Assembly (NCBI GenBank): GCA_022510425.1
Contig: JAFLTO010000003.1
Coordinates: 1 to 64,000 of the forward strand
DNA from: Muribaculaceae bacterium
Lineage (GTDB): Bacteria; Bacteroidota; Bacteroidia; Bacteroidales; Muribaculaceae
Length of the DNA stretch: 64,000 nt
Reading direction: 5' to 3'
Shown piece by piece: positions 54,409 through 63,487 of the stretch; position 1 is the first letter of the stretch, and every line of letters starts with the position of its first letter. Under the pieces are notes generated by a model. That model did no database searches, was not told where the DNA came from, and saw only the letters and a program-made list of their open reading frames with translations. The position numbers and the translations under genes were made by a program.

Positions 54409-54446
54409 AATTTTCGGAACCAATAAGGTGTCCGAAAATTTTTTTA
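54409..54446 (+). terminator. Terminator of the T9SS operon
   Basis: AATTTTCGGA (54409-54418) and TCCGAAAATT (54431-54440) form a perfect 10-bp stem around a 12-base loop, followed by TTTTTATAAA. It ends transcription 30 bases after porN. Confidence 0.8.
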
Positions 54447-54494
54447 TAAAAGCTTGTTTCCCAATCTTTTCTTCAATTATTTTAGTGAATAAAA

Positions 54495-55847
54495 TTACAA
54501 TATTCCTATTGAATTAAGGAATATGAGGAAGATAGCCATAGGGCAAATCCAACGAAGAAAGAATACCAATATCCCAATGAATTTAAATTTAAAAGCTCCA
54601 AAGTCTGTGAGTTGATTTTCAATATATCTCTTTTTGACCACCCAACCCACAAATATAGAACATCCCATACCTCCAATGGGCAACGCTATATTGGAAGAAA
54701 CATAATCAAATAGATTAAAGAAATTGAGTCCGAATATTTTGAAATCTGAAAGCCATCCGAAACTCATGGCACATAAGAGGGCTCCTATAAAAGAAAAGAA
54801 AGCTGAGGTGAATGTGGCACTTTTTCTGGTCATTCCTTTTTCCTCACAAAAATAGCTAATAGAAATTTCGCTCATAGAAACCGTTGAAGTGAGAGATGCC
54901 AGGAAAAGTAACAAGAAGAAGAGGGTTGACCACCACATTCCTCCCGGTAATTGATTGAAAATATGAGGTAACACCTCAAATACTAATGTTGGTCCTGCTT
55001 CCGGAGAAAGACCAAAAGAGAAAACAGCCGGGAAAATAATTATTCCAGCCAAAATGGCAACCATAGTGTCGAGTAAGGCAGTTGTAGCTGCTGTTTTCCC
55101 TAGTCTATTTCTGTCACTAAAATAAGAAGCGTAGGTCATCATACATCCTAATCCCAAACTTAAAGAAAAGAATGCTTGACCCAAGGCTCCCAATATCACT
55201 GAAGATGAGACCTTACTAAAATCTGGTTGAAATAAATAATTAATTCCTGCTGAAAAACCCGGTAAATTAAAAGAATTAATGCAAAAAGCAATAAGCAAAA
55301 GAAAAAACAATGGCATTAAGATATTTGACGCTCGTTCAATTCCTTTTGTCACTCCCAAAAATAATATAGAAAAATTAAAAAAAAGAAAAATTAAGGTCCA
55401 AATTATTGAATTAGCACCCGTAGTTAATTGCATAAAACCCTCGTGACGAGCTTCTTGAGTAGTAAATTCCAGTTGACCGGAAATAGAAGCAATGCAAAAT
55501 TCTGCCGTCCAACCTGCCACTACTGCATAAAAACTTATTATAAGAATAGAAGATACTATTCCTAAAATCCCAAAGTAATCCCAATGTCTCGTTGGTGAAA
55601 GCTTTCTATAAGCACCCAACACATTAGATCGTGTGCCTCTTCCCATTATGAATTCAGCACATAGCAAAGGTATACCTATTAACAATACAAATATAAGATA
55701 GAGGATCAGAAAGGCACCTCCGCCGTGAATACCGGCTTCATAAGGAAATCTCCATATATTACCTAACCCTACTGCCGATCCTACTGTGGTTGCTACAGCT
55801 CCAATTTTAGTAGCAAAAACTGCTCTTTCTTTAATTGCTTCTCCCAT
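54495..55847 (-). CDS. Neurotransmitter:sodium symporter (SNF) family transporter
   Basis: A 450-residue membrane protein with about 11-12 helices. The NSS signature in TM1 is clear: TVGSAVGLGNIWRFPYEAGIHGGGAF, with unwound-helix Gly residues and the substrate/Na+ site; later GCMMTYASYFSD and a conserved SEISISYFCEE. These transporters take up amino acids with sodium. Substrate unknown (MhsT/LeuT-like). The -7 box ends seven bases before the start codon. Positioned in opposite orientation to the T9SS operon, with the terminator between them. Confidence 0.9.
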   Translation of the reverse strand: MGEAIKERAVFATKIGAVATTVGSAVGLGNIWRFPYEAGIHGGGAFLILYLIFVLLIGIPLLCAEFIMGRGTRSNVLGAYRKLSPTRHWDYFGILGIVSSILIISFYAVVAGWTAEFCIASISGQLEFTTQEARHEGFMQLTTGANSIIWTLIFLFFNFSILFLGVTKGIERASNILMPLFFLLLIAFCINSFNLPGFSAGINYLFQPDFSKVSSSVILGALGQAFFSLSLGLGCMMTYASYFSDRNRLGKTAATTALLDTMVAILAGIIIFPAVFSFGLSPEAGPTLVFEVLPHIFNQLPGGMWWSTLFFLLLFLASLTSTVSMSEISISYFCEEKGMTRKSATFTSAFFSFIGALLCAMSFGWLSDFKIFGLNFFNLFDYVSSNIALPIGGMGCSIFVGWVVKKRYIENQLTDFGAFKFKFIGILVFFLRWICPMAIFLIFLNSIGIL

Positions 55848-55854
55848 GGGATTA

Positions 55855-55862
55855 CAAAGTTA
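55855..55862 (-). promoter_or_regulatory. -7 promoter box of the NSS transporter gene
   Basis: The minus strand reads TAACTTTG (TAnnTTTG) and ends seven bases before the ATG, giving a leader of only a few bases. It also lies just downstream of the flippase stop at 55874. Confidence 0.45.
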
Positions 55863-55873
55863 TAAATTATTCC

Positions 55874-57355
55874 CTATTCAGAAGCTTTGAAATGTATTTT
55901 AAGGTTATAGAATGCCCAAATTATTGTTATGGCGGCTATTACACCCATTAAAGTATAAGATAATGCCGGAGATAAAAGATAGGAAAAAACAAAACATCCT
56001 CCTACTAATACACCTCCTAAAATATAATTCAATAAGGAAGAAGAAGAGAAATTATAACTGTAAAGCTTTCTGTTCACAATATAATATAAAAGCATACAGA
56101 GGGCGTTGTCAGCCACCAAAGCGTAACCTAATCCTATTAGGCCGAACCAATAAAAGAAAAGACAACTGATAACCAATGTGAGGGTATTTGCGACAATACC
56201 TTCCAAAATGAAGAATACTTTCTTATTTCCCTTGGCAAATGTGATATAGGCCATAGGAAAAGAAAAAGCCCTAAAAAGCATTCCTAATCCCATCCATCGC
56301 ATCAGGGGTGTGATGCTATGAAAACTTTCAGAAAGCAATACTCTTATTAAAAGGGGAGCTGCCAAGATGAGGATTACCATTGCCGGTGAAATAAGCCATG
56401 ACACTATCTCTGACTGTTTATTTACCGTTTCCTTTAATTTTTCATTGTCTTTTGCTATTTTAGAAAGTCTCGGGAAATAATCCATTGCTAAGGCCGAGAA
56501 AATAACACCGCTAAATTGATTTGTAACTGAATGTGCCGCTTGATATAAACCAACGTCGTCGATCGAACCATGCATCCTCACGAAAAGGTTTATAAGATAA
56601 GTAACTAAATTGGCAATCACATCCCCTGACATCAACACTATCCCTAATAACAATAAATTTTTGGCTATAGGAATATAATCTTTCCATTTTTTTTCTTCAA
56701 ATTTAAATTGATAACACTTTCTCAAGGAGATGGAATAGAAAATATAAAGCGCGAGAAATATTGCTACTATGGCTGGCACAATACCTTTATCCCGGAATAA
56801 ATAATATAACGGAATACCCACACAAAGCCCTGTCAATCCTCCTACTAAAGAAGCCTTAGAGATTTTTTTAACTTGATGTAAGCCCTGAAGGATAGATAAT
56901 CTACCTGTGCCGGCTATTGCAAAAGCCACTCCCACTCCTAATATAATAAACTGCCACCAATAACTTGAATCCCCAAATGTTATTTCACTTAAAGGCAAGC
57001 ACAAGGCTGAACAGATTATAAATCCTAATAGTGCTGTGAAAGTTGTCAATCTAAGAGAAGTCCGAATGGTTGACTCTTGCCTTTGTGAATCTGAGTCTTC
57101 TGCCACATCTCTTATTATGGATTGGTTTAATCCTAAAGAACTAAACCTTTGTATAGTGTTTGAAGCACTGTTGAACAAGGCGGAGATACCCATTCCTTCG
57201 GGTCCGAGTATTATGGCCACAAACTTTCCCCTTATAAGGTTGATAAGAATATTGAAAACCTGTACTCCACCAAAAAAGGATGTTCCTTTTATGATGTTGC
57301 GATAGGAATTAAGTCCGTTTTCTTTTTTCTCTCTTTTGTTGACCGATTCAGTCAC
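55874..57355 (-). CDS. Polysaccharide flippase (Wzx-like, MOP superfamily)
   Basis: A 493-residue membrane protein with about 12-14 helices. The N terminus SYRNIIKGTSFFGGVQVFNILINLIRGKFVAIILGPEGMGISALF is typical of O-antigen translocases, as is ALAMDYFPRLSKIAKDNEKL in the middle. It would flip undecaprenyl-linked sugar units to the periplasm. It lies divergent to a family 2 glycosyltransferase (57446), a reduced surface-polysaccharide pair. No Wzy polymerase is near. Confidence 0.9.
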   Translation of the reverse strand: MTESVNKREKKENGLNSYRNIIKGTSFFGGVQVFNILINLIRGKFVAIILGPEGMGISALFNSASNTIQRFSSLGLNQSIIRDVAEDSDSQRQESTIRTSLRLTTFTALLGFIICSALCLPLSEITFGDSSYWWQFIILGVGVAFAIAGTGRLSILQGLHQVKKISKASLVGGLTGLCVGIPLYYLFRDKGIVPAIVAIFLALYIFYSISLRKCYQFKFEEKKWKDYIPIAKNLLLLGIVLMSGDVIANLVTYLINLFVRMHGSIDDVGLYQAAHSVTNQFSGVIFSALAMDYFPRLSKIAKDNEKLKETVNKQSEIVSWLISPAMVILILAAPLLIRVLLSESFHSITPLMRWMGLGMLFRAFSFPMAYITFAKGNKKVFFILEGIVANTLTLVISCLFFYWFGLIGLGYALVADNALCMLLYYIVNRKLYSYNFSSSSLLNYILGGVLVGGCFVFSYLLSPALSYTLMGVIAAITIIWAFYNLKIHFKASE

Positions 57356-57445
57356 TTTAGATATTATATAGGCTTCAAATTTTCGAAAGTTACAAAGAAA
57401 ATTCTATATAAAAAATTTTTACATTATCCTTCACGTTTTATTAAT

Positions 57446-58384
57446 ATGCTTAATGTCCCTAAAATTTCTATTATAGTTCCTGTATGGAATCGTCAAGACT
57501 TGATTGAACGTTGTCTTGACTCTATTTTAAACCAAACAGTGAAACCTTATGAAGTGATTGTAGTGGATAATGGCTCCACAGATCGCACTTTTGAGAAAGT
57601 GGATCATTGGATGCAAAAAAATAGTGAGAAAGGGATTAGATTCAAGCTTTTATCCGAACCTAAATCAGGAGCTTGTCAGGCAAGGCAAAAAGGTTTGGAG
57701 AATTCAGAAGGTGAATTCATTAATTTTTTTGACTCGGATGACGAAATGCGACCGGCATTATTAGAGACTGCAATAAATAAAATCCAAGAAAATCCAAAAT
57801 CTCACATAATCTGTTGGAGTTGTAGAATCAATCTTCTTGACGGATCAAAAAAAATACCGACAGTTATTAATAAAAATCTGTTGGAGAGCCATTTGGTACA
57901 TGCTTTATTAAGACCCCAAGGGTATATAGTGAGGAAAGATTTTCTTATTAATGCAGGAGGATGGTCAAAACCGATTAAGGTATGGAATGACTATGAGTTG
58001 GGACTAAGATTATTGTTGAAGGAACCATCCATAATATTTGTAAATCAACAATTGGCCGAGATTTATTCTCAGACAGAATCCATAACGGGTAAAAATTTCT
58101 CATCAAAGCATGGAGAATGGGAAAAGACCTTGAATGAAATGGAGAAAGTTGTGGATTCTTCAAATCATTCACAAAAAAAGAAAATTAAAAAGATATTAGA
58201 CTACCGAAGAGTTATTTTGGCTGCTCATTATTACAGAGAGGGAAAAATTAAAGAAGGAAAAGATTTATATAGAAAGACAATTAAGAATAAATTATTTGGA
58301 GAAAAACTATATTTGAAATTTTCATATAATTTCACACGTTATGGATTCAGGGGAGCATGGAGAATTGTCAGATTTTTTTACTGA
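57446..58384 (+). CDS. Family 2 glycosyltransferase
   Basis: A 312-residue GT-A enzyme. Motifs: ISIIVPVWNRQDLIERCLDSILNQTVKPYEVIVVDNGSTD at the N terminus, SGACQARQKGLENSEGEFINFFDSDDEM with the metal-binding D-S-D-D, and an acceptor-side W-x-D/E-type region VWNDYELGLRLLL. The C-terminal part is basic and amphipathic, ending FRGAWRIVRFFY, suggesting membrane contact. It lies between the flippase (divergent) and tcdA (15 bp downstream, same strand). Confidence 0.9.
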   Translation: MLNVPKISIIVPVWNRQDLIERCLDSILNQTVKPYEVIVVDNGSTDRTFEKVDHWMQKNSEKGIRFKLLSEPKSGACQARQKGLENSEGEFINFFDSDDEMRPALLETAINKIQENPKSHIICWSCRINLLDGSKKIPTVINKNLLESHLVHALLRPQGYIVRKDFLINAGGWSKPIKVWNDYELGLRLLLKEPSIIFVNQQLAEIYSQTESITGKNFSSKHGEWEKTLNEMEKVVDSSNHSQKKKIKKILDYRRVILAAHYYREGKIKEGKDLYRKTIKNKLFGEKLYLKFSYNFTRYGFRGAWRIVRFFY

Positions 58385-58399
58385 ACAAGAAATACAATA

Positions 58400-59200
58400 A
58401 TGGGAAATAAGAAACCATTTTTCAATAGGACAAGATTACTTCTGGGTGATAACTCAATGAATAGTCTTGATGAAACAAAAGTAATCATTTTTGGAGTTGG
58501 AGGAGTAGGTTCATGGTGTGCCGAGGGATTAGTAAGATCAGGCATAGGTCATTTAACAATAGTTGACAGTGACAGAGTTTGTATTACAAATATCAACCGT
58601 CAGATGATGGCTACCTCCAAAACGATAGGAATGGTAAAGGTAGAAGCATTGAAGGAGCGATTGCAAGAGATTAATCCGGATTTAGAAATCACCACAATTC
58701 AAGCCATTTATTCTCAAGAGACAGCATCTTTATTTGATCTGGATTCATATGACTATGTGATTGACGCTATAGATTCTTTAAAGGATAAGGCAGCCTTGAT
58801 TCTCCATGCCACAAGGAGCAAATGTAAGTTTTTCTCTTCAATGGGAGCTGCTTTGAAGTGTGATCCTTTGAAAATAGAAGTGGAAGAATTTTGGAAAGTG
58901 AGGGGATGTCCGTTGGCAAGGGCCTTGCGTCAGCGATTTAAAAAGAGAAAAGAATTTCCCAAGAAAAAATTCCAATGTGTTTTCAGTGAGGAAGTTTTAA
59001 GAAATAAGGGCCACGACTCTTCATGCGGCACTGAGAGATGTGTTTGCCCAAAAACAGAAAAAGCTCCGGGTGATCCTTCTTTGGCCAATCATGAATGGTG
59101 TTCTTCGAAGGCTCAAATAAATGGAAGTTTAATGCATATCACAGCAATCTTCGGACTAACACTTGCAGGCTTGATTATTAATGATATAAATAAAAAATGA
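58400..59200 (+). CDS. tcdA: tRNA threonylcarbamoyladenosine dehydratase
   Basis: A 266-residue E1-like/ThiF-family enzyme that cyclises the t6A37 side chain of tRNA to ct6A with ATP. Motifs: FNRTRLLLGDNSMNSL near the N terminus, the nucleotide-binding IFGVGGVGSWCAEGLVRSGIGHLTIVDSD, the conserved NINRQ, and VIDAIDSLKDKAALI. The C-terminal membrane-proximal helix (IFGLTLAGLII) is present. It follows the glycosyltransferase by 15 bp and ends inside a bidirectional terminator. Confidence 0.92.
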   Translation: MGNKKPFFNRTRLLLGDNSMNSLDETKVIIFGVGGVGSWCAEGLVRSGIGHLTIVDSDRVCITNINRQMMATSKTIGMVKVEALKERLQEINPDLEITTIQAIYSQETASLFDLDSYDYVIDAIDSLKDKAALILHATRSKCKFFSSMGAALKCDPLKIEVEEFWKVRGCPLARALRQRFKKRKEFPKKKFQCVFSEEVLRNKGHDSSCGTERCVCPKTEKAPGDPSLANHEWCSSKAQINGSLMHITAIFGLTLAGLIINDINKK

Positions 59201-59223
59201 GGAAATATTTCTCCTCATTTTTT
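59192..59223. terminator. Bidirectional terminator between tcdA and cysS
   Basis: AAAAAATGAGGA (59192-59203) and TCCTCATTTTTT (59212-59223) form a perfect 12-bp stem with an eight-base loop. A and T tracts on the outer sides make it work on both strands, between two convergent genes. It overlaps the end of tcdA. Confidence 0.8.
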
Positions 59224-59245
59224 ATTTATTACCTATTCCTAATCA

Positions 59246-60721
59246 TTATTTTACGCTCCATTCCACTCCGTTTTTAGTATCCTTGATATCAAACCCTAAA
59301 TCGGAGAGTTTATTACGGATAAGATCAGAAGTTGCCCAATCTTTTTGAGCTTTGGCATTTTTGCGGATTTCCATTAAAAGATCCACAGCTCCTTCGTAGG
59401 CCTTCGAAGCCTTAGAATTCTCGTTTTCTGAACTTAAGTTAATGCCCAGGAGATTTATGAAGAACAGATCGAATAGATGCCGGAGTTTTGCGATATCTTC
59501 TTTCGATAATTTAATCTCGCCGGCAGAAGCTGAATTAATGAATTTTGAAGCATCAAAGAGATGAGAAATCACGATTGGTGTGTTCATGTCGTCATCCATG
59601 GCTTCATAGGCAAGCGACAGGTATTCAGGCACTTCCACAGAAGCTTTCTCAGCAGGCAATAATGTGCCTAATCTACGATAAGTATCTGTTAATCTTTGTA
59701 ATGCCTTTTCCGATGCTTCAAGCGCTTCTTCCGAGAAATCCAATGTTGAACGGTAGTGAGCCTGCAATATGAAGAATCTTATCACCATGGGAGAGAAAGC
59801 TCTCGTAAGTAACGGATGGTCTCCGTTGAAGAACTGTTCAAGAGTGATAAAATTATTATAGCTTTTACCCATCTTTTTCCCGGAAATAGTGATCATATTG
59901 TTATGTATCCAATATTTCACAGCATCATGACCTTGGGCGGCAACACTTTGAGCTATTTCACATTCATGATGAGGAAATAGAAGATCAAGACCGCCTCCAT
60001 GAATATCGAATGATTCACCAAGGTATTTTTCACCCATTGTGGAACACTCAAGATGCCATCCCGGGAATCCCTCGCTCCAAGGAGAAGGCCAATGCATGAT
60101 ATGCTCAGGAGAAGCTTTCTTCCATAATGCGAAATCCAGAGGACTATGCTTTTCATCTTGTCCGTCAAGTTCTCGTGTAGAGGAAATCATGTCTTCAATA
60201 TTCCTACCCGAGAGTTTGCCATAAGGATGATCCTGATTATATTTTGGCACATCAAAATATACTGAGCCGTTGCTTTCATAAGCATAACCTGCATCAAGAA
60301 TTTTCTTGATATATTCTATCTGTTCTATGATATGACCCGAGGCATGAGGTTCTATGCTTGGAGGAAGCACATTAAGCTTCTTCATATCATCGTGATAGCG
60401 GTTCAAGTACATTTGCACCACCTCCATGGGTTCCAACTGTTCAAGTCGAGCTTTCTTTTGTATTTTATCTTCACCTTCATCGGCATCATGTTCAAGATGA
60501 CCCACGTCAGTTATATTTCTCACATATCTGACTTTATATCCCAGATGTTGAAGATACCTGAAGAGAGTATCGAAAGTGATGGCCGCTCTGGCATGACCTA
60601 AATGTGCATCACCATATACGGTTGGTCCACACACATACATACCCACATGCCCCTTGTGTATAGGCACGAAAGGTTGTTTGATTCGGCTTAACGAATTATA
60701 TAATGAAAGGTTATTATCCAT
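59246..60721 (-). CDS. cysS: Cysteinyl-tRNA synthetase
   Basis: A 491-residue class I synthetase. Seen: the Zn-binding Cys and HIGH region in [21 protein letters not shown], the second Zn site (WHLECSTM, and the HHECE-like [10 protein letters not shown]), and the KMSKS loop [10 protein letters not shown]. The anticodon-binding helical domain follows from about residue 350. It is three bases from the end of the DUF3467 gene, same strand, so co-transcribed. Confidence 0.97.
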   Translation of the reverse strand: MDNNLSLYNSLSRIKQPFVPIHKGHVGMYVCGPTVYGDAHLGHARAAITFDTLFRYLQHLGYKVRYVRNITDVGHLEHDADEGEDKIQKKARLEQLEPMEVVQMYLNRYHDDMKKLNVLPPSIEPHASGHIIEQIEYIKKILDAGYAYESNGSVYFDVPKYNQDHPYGKLSGRNIEDMISSTRELDGQDEKHSPLDFALWKKASPEHIMHWPSPWSEGFPGWHLECSTMGEKYLGESFDIHGGGLDLLFPHHECEIAQSVAAQGHDAVKYWIHNNMITISGKKMGKSYNNFITLEQFFNGDHPLLTRAFSPMVIRFFILQAHYRSTLDFSEEALEASEKALQRLTDTYRRLGTLLPAEKASVEVPEYLSLAYEAMDDDMNTPIVISHLFDASKFINSASAGEIKLSKEDIAKLRHLFDLFFINLLGINLSSENENSKASKAYEGAVDLLMEIRKNAKAQKDWATSDLIRNKLSDLGFDIKDTKNGVEWSVK

Positions 60722-60723
60722 AA

Positions 60724-61026
60724 TTAGTTGTTGCCAAATCCGGTCATCGGATTTCCACCACGTGGTTTGATTTCACCGAACTGAGCTTCATATTTGTTGA
60801 TGTTGTCGGCGAGAGCGCGCATCAATTGTTTTGCATTTTCCGGACTCATGATGATACGGCTCACAACGGGTGCCTGAGGCATACCGGGAGCAGTATAGAT
60901 AAAGTCAATCATGAATTCATTAGGAGAATGTCCGATCATAGCAAGATTGCTGTATCTTCCGTCTGCAATTTCAGGACGCAACTGAATTTGAAGTTGCTGT
61001 TTGTTGTTTTGATTTTCGTTTGCCAT
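60724..61026 (-). CDS. DUF3467 family protein
   Basis: A 100-residue protein, start [16 protein letters not shown] (61026). The longer frame reads through a tandem repeat and is not the start. The family signature is the region [56 protein letters not shown], conserved in Bacteroidetes; its C-terminal helix [13 protein letters not shown] is characteristic. Function unknown. It is preceded by AT-rich (CAATAA)n and C-rich repeats in its leader and sits in the cysS-lolD run. Confidence 0.88.
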   Translation of the reverse strand: MANENQNNKQQLQIQLRPEIADGRYSNLAMIGHSPNEFMIDFIYTAPGMPQAPVVSRIIMSPENAKQLMRALADNINKYEAQFGEIKPRGGNPMTGFGNN

Positions 61027-61036
61027 TTTATTAAGC

Positions 61037-61082
61037 GTTATTATTGTTGTTATTGTTATTATTGTTATTGTTTTTATTATTG
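61037..61082. repeat. TTATTG/TTATTATTG simple repeat upstream of DUF3467
   Basis: The plus strand is built of TTATTG and TTATTATTG units for about 46 bases; the mRNA reads CAATAA repeats just before the DUF3467 start. Copy number probably varies between strains. No coding function. Confidence 0.7.
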
Positions 61083-61090
61083 TCCGTACC

Positions 61091-61136
61091 TTAATACCCA
61101 ATACCTAATACCCAATCCCCAATACCTAACCCCTAT
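61091..61136. repeat. C-rich AATACC(C/T) tandem spacer
   Basis: Units of AATACCC, AATACCT and AATCCCC follow each other between the DUF3467 leader repeats and lolD. The opposite strand has runs of GG, GGG and GGGG separated by short loops, so a two-tier G-quadruplex in the minus-strand transcript is possible. Shorter telomere-like stretches lie in two other gaps (about 21823-21840 and 41818-41835). Confidence 0.6.
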
Positions 61137-61159
61137 ATCCTCTTCCCTTATTTATTCCT

Positions 61160-61819
61160 TTATATTTCATTCTTTAGGTAACCGTCTTCCATAAGAACTT
61201 TTCGATCTGCAATCTCCGCCATTTCCGGATCATGAGTCACTATCACGAAACATTGGTGATAATTATCTCTCAAATCCGAGATTATCATTTTAATTTCGTC
61301 ACGATTGCGTGAATCAAGACTGCCTGTTGGCTCATCTGCTAATACTATTGATGGAGTATTAATTAATGCCCGTGCTATAGCAGTCCTTTGTTTTTCTCCT
61401 CCGGAAAGTTCCGAAGGTTTATGAGTTAATCTATGGGCAAGACCTAATTCCTTAAGCAATCTTTCCGCATCCGAGAAAGCAATTTTCTTCCTTTTCCCGG
61501 CAATAAGGGCAGGAAGGGCGACATTTTCAAGAGCGGAGAATTCAGGCAACAATTGATGAAACTGGAATATGAAACCAAGGTTTTGATTCCGAAATTTTGA
61601 GAGTTTACGGTCTTTTAATTTCAGGAGATTCTCACCATTGAAAAACACCTCTCCATCATCCGGCCGATCCAGGGTTCCTGCAATTTGAAGCAGTGTTGTT
61701 TTCCCGGCACCTGAAGGCCCCACTATTGACATTATTTCACCGGGATTAAAAGTCAGAGAAATCCCGTTAAGCACATTAACGGGTCCGTAACTCTTCCTTA
61801 TATCCCGAAGTTCAAGCAT
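61160..61819 (-). CDS. lolD: Lipoprotein-releasing system ATP-binding protein LolD-like
   Basis: A 219-residue ABC ATPase. Walker A is GPSGAGKTT at 34-42, the signature motif LSGGEKQR, Walker B VLADEPTGSLD, and the switch His in VTHDPEM. The FQFHQLLPEFSALENVALP Q-loop region and the overall length match LolD, the ATPase that drives release of outer-membrane lipoproteins. The membrane partner LolCE is not in the window. It is 2 bp after the HMA gene, same strand; MacB/FtsE-type ATPases are related and cannot be excluded. Confidence 0.88.
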   Translation of the reverse strand: MLELRDIRKSYGPVNVLNGISLTFNPGEIMSIVGPSGAGKTTLLQIAGTLDRPDDGEVFFNGENLLKLKDRKLSKFRNQNLGFIFQFHQLLPEFSALENVALPALIAGKRKKIAFSDAERLLKELGLAHRLTHKPSELSGGEKQRTAIARALINTPSIVLADEPTGSLDSRNRDEIKMIISDLRDNYHQCFVIVTHDPEMAEIADRKVLMEDGYLKNEI

Positions 61820-61821
61820 CT

Positions 61822-62052
61822 TTATTTGTTTCCTAATCCACGCTCAAGCCATGCACCTTCGAATCCGGCCTCTTTTATAGCAGCTTCCACCTGAGCTGCA
61901 TGAATTGAATCCTCCGGAAGACCGTGGATATGAAGAATTTTGTCAGTAGTTTCGAGTTCGACTTTTAAGTCGGCATCAGGAAATTTCCTTTTCACAGCTT
62001 GTTTTATTGATGCCACACAATCCTGGCATTTGGCGTTGGTCTTAATATCCAT
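61822..62052 (-). CDS. HMA (heavy-metal-associated) domain protein
   Basis: A 76-residue single-domain protein of the ferredoxin-like metallochaperone fold. The C-x2-C metal site is C9-Q-D-C12, preceded by DIKTNAK (family M-x-C-x-x-C is changed at the M position to AK), then VASIKQAVKRKFPDADLKVELETTDKILHIHG and EAAIKEAGFEGAW. Copper chaperones such as CopZ belong here. No P-type ATPase is adjacent. It is coupled to lolD with a 2-bp gap, which is unusual company. Confidence 0.82.
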   Translation of the reverse strand: MDIKTNAKCQDCVASIKQAVKRKFPDADLKVELETTDKILHIHGLPEDSIHAAQVEAAIKEAGFEGAWLERGLGNK

Positions 62053-62174
62053 AAAATAAATTCATCTTTCAATAATTAATAAGGTTACAAAATTAACCTT
62101 TTATTTTCAACCTCCCAACTTTTCTTCAACTTCATAATTTTTACCAATCTCTTCTCTTGCAATCCTTGGTGCTA

Positions 62175-63353
62175 TTATCTCTTCAATATTCTCCAATTTT
62201 TAGGATATAGATTATTGGCTCTACTTCCTATATTTTTAGCTTGACCTAATGGCAACCCTTTATAAGTGATAGTCACAATCCCCCTTGGAGTATCTTCAGG
62301 TAATTTAATACTTTCTCGTCTCAGGTAGGAAAGGGCAGTTTCTTTATTTACTTCTACATAAGGTGCTCCGCTTTCAATGATACAAGGATTTTTGAGCCCG
62401 GTGTTTTTTGTATGAACTCTCTTTGAAGGTTCCCAAGTTCCCGGTTTTCGGAACACTGATAAAAAAAGCCCTTCACCTTTTGTTTTATGTGGCATAAAAC
62501 GATAAACCGGTAAATCTGTTTTTATACCTTTCTGAATACCCCATTCTTCAGGAAAATGAAGATTAATTGGTTCAATACCGAGTTCTTGGGCTATAAATTC
62601 AGCATTCTCTTCATTCTCCCGGCGATTGAAAGTACATGTGGAATATATTAAATAACCTCCCGGTTTTAACGTTTTAACGGCGTTTTTAAGAATATCTTTT
62701 TGGAGGGACGAGCATTGATTAATAAGATTGATTGACCATTGTTGCCTTGCCATCTCTTCTTTTCTCATCATACCTTCCCCAGAACATGGAGCATCCACTG
62801 CAACTATATCATAATTTTCACCTTGAGAAGCAAAGAAAGATGAATCCCTATTTGTAACACTAACGTTTTGATAACCCCATTTTGATAGATTCTCAATTAA
62901 AGCTCCCACCCTTTTAGTGGAGTATTCATTTGCAGTTATGAAAGCTCCATCCGGCAAAGCATTGATCATTGCAGTTGTTTTACCTCCCGGGGCAGCACAC
63001 AAATCCAGCACTTGAAAGCCTTCAAATTCTTGATAATTTCCTTCTTCTTGGATTCTCAATTTATTTACAAGAATTTCAATTACGGTTTCACATATCATTG
63101 AAGAAGCATCCTGCACATAATATGCACCTGCATGTAGCAAAGGATCAGTAATAAATTCAGGTCTGTCATCCAAATAAAGACCGGACTTACACCATGAAAC
63201 GGGGGAAGAGGCTATAAACTCAGCACCCGGTTTTCTTTTGTTTATTCTAACAGAAGTTACAGGTGGAAGGTCAAGTGCTTTTATTAAATCAGAAGCTTCA
63301 TCACCTAAAAGGTCATGAAGCATTTTTATAAAGTCTGTAGGGATTTCCTGCAT
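62175..63353 (-). CDS. RsmF/NOP2-type RNA (cytosine-5) methyltransferase
   Basis: A 392-residue SAM-dependent m5C methyltransferase of the Sun/NOP2 family. SAM-binding motif LDLCAAPGGKTT, the catalytic Cys motifs VDAPCSGEGMMRK and YSTCTFNRRENEEN, and an N-terminal segment (VTSVRINKRKPG, and AGAYYVQDASSMI) confirm the family. It is shorter than E. coli RsmF (about 480) at the C terminus, where a short PUA-like tail remains (LPEDTPRGIVTITYKGLPLGQAKNIGSRANNLYP). The rRNA or tRNA target is unknown. Confidence 0.9.
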   Translation of the reverse strand: MQEIPTDFIKMLHDLLGDEASDLIKALDLPPVTSVRINKRKPGAEFIASSPVSWCKSGLYLDDRPEFITDPLLHAGAYYVQDASSMICETVIEILVNKLRIQEEGNYQEFEGFQVLDLCAAPGGKTTAMINALPDGAFITANEYSTKRVGALIENLSKWGYQNVSVTNRDSSFFASQGENYDIVAVDAPCSGEGMMRKEEMARQQWSINLINQCSSLQKDILKNAVKTLKPGGYLIYSTCTFNRRENEENAEFIAQELGIEPINLHFPEEWGIQKGIKTDLPVYRFMPHKTKGEGLFLSVFRKPGTWEPSKRVHTKNTGLKNPCIIESGAPYVEVNKETALSYLRRESIKLPEDTPRGIVTITYKGLPLGQAKNIGSRANNLYPKNWRILKR

Positions 63354-63371
63354 TAATTGAAATTTTCTTTC

Positions 63372-63476
63372 TTAACGTCGATTATCGACTCTGACTCTTA
63401 CCGGAACTGGAACCGGCTGCTGTGTTGTACCAAACAGCTTATCGAGAAGGTTTTTGAAAAAAGTGAGAGCTTCCAT
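63372..63476 (-). CDS. Possible 34-residue small protein
   Basis: An ATG-started minus-strand frame between two genes. It reads MEALTFFKNLLDKLFG, an amphipathic helix, then TTQQ and a valine-proline/arginine stretch PVPVPVRVRVDNRR. The composition is protein-like and not random, and the gap has no other content, but there is no homology I know. It ends 18 bases before the RsmF-like gene start and begins 11 bases after the stop of the 11-mer-repeat gene, so it could be in the same transcript. Confidence 0.4.
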   Translation of the reverse strand: MEALTFFKNLLDKLFGTTQQPVPVPVRVRVDNRR

Positions 63477-63487
63477 AACTTTAGGTA

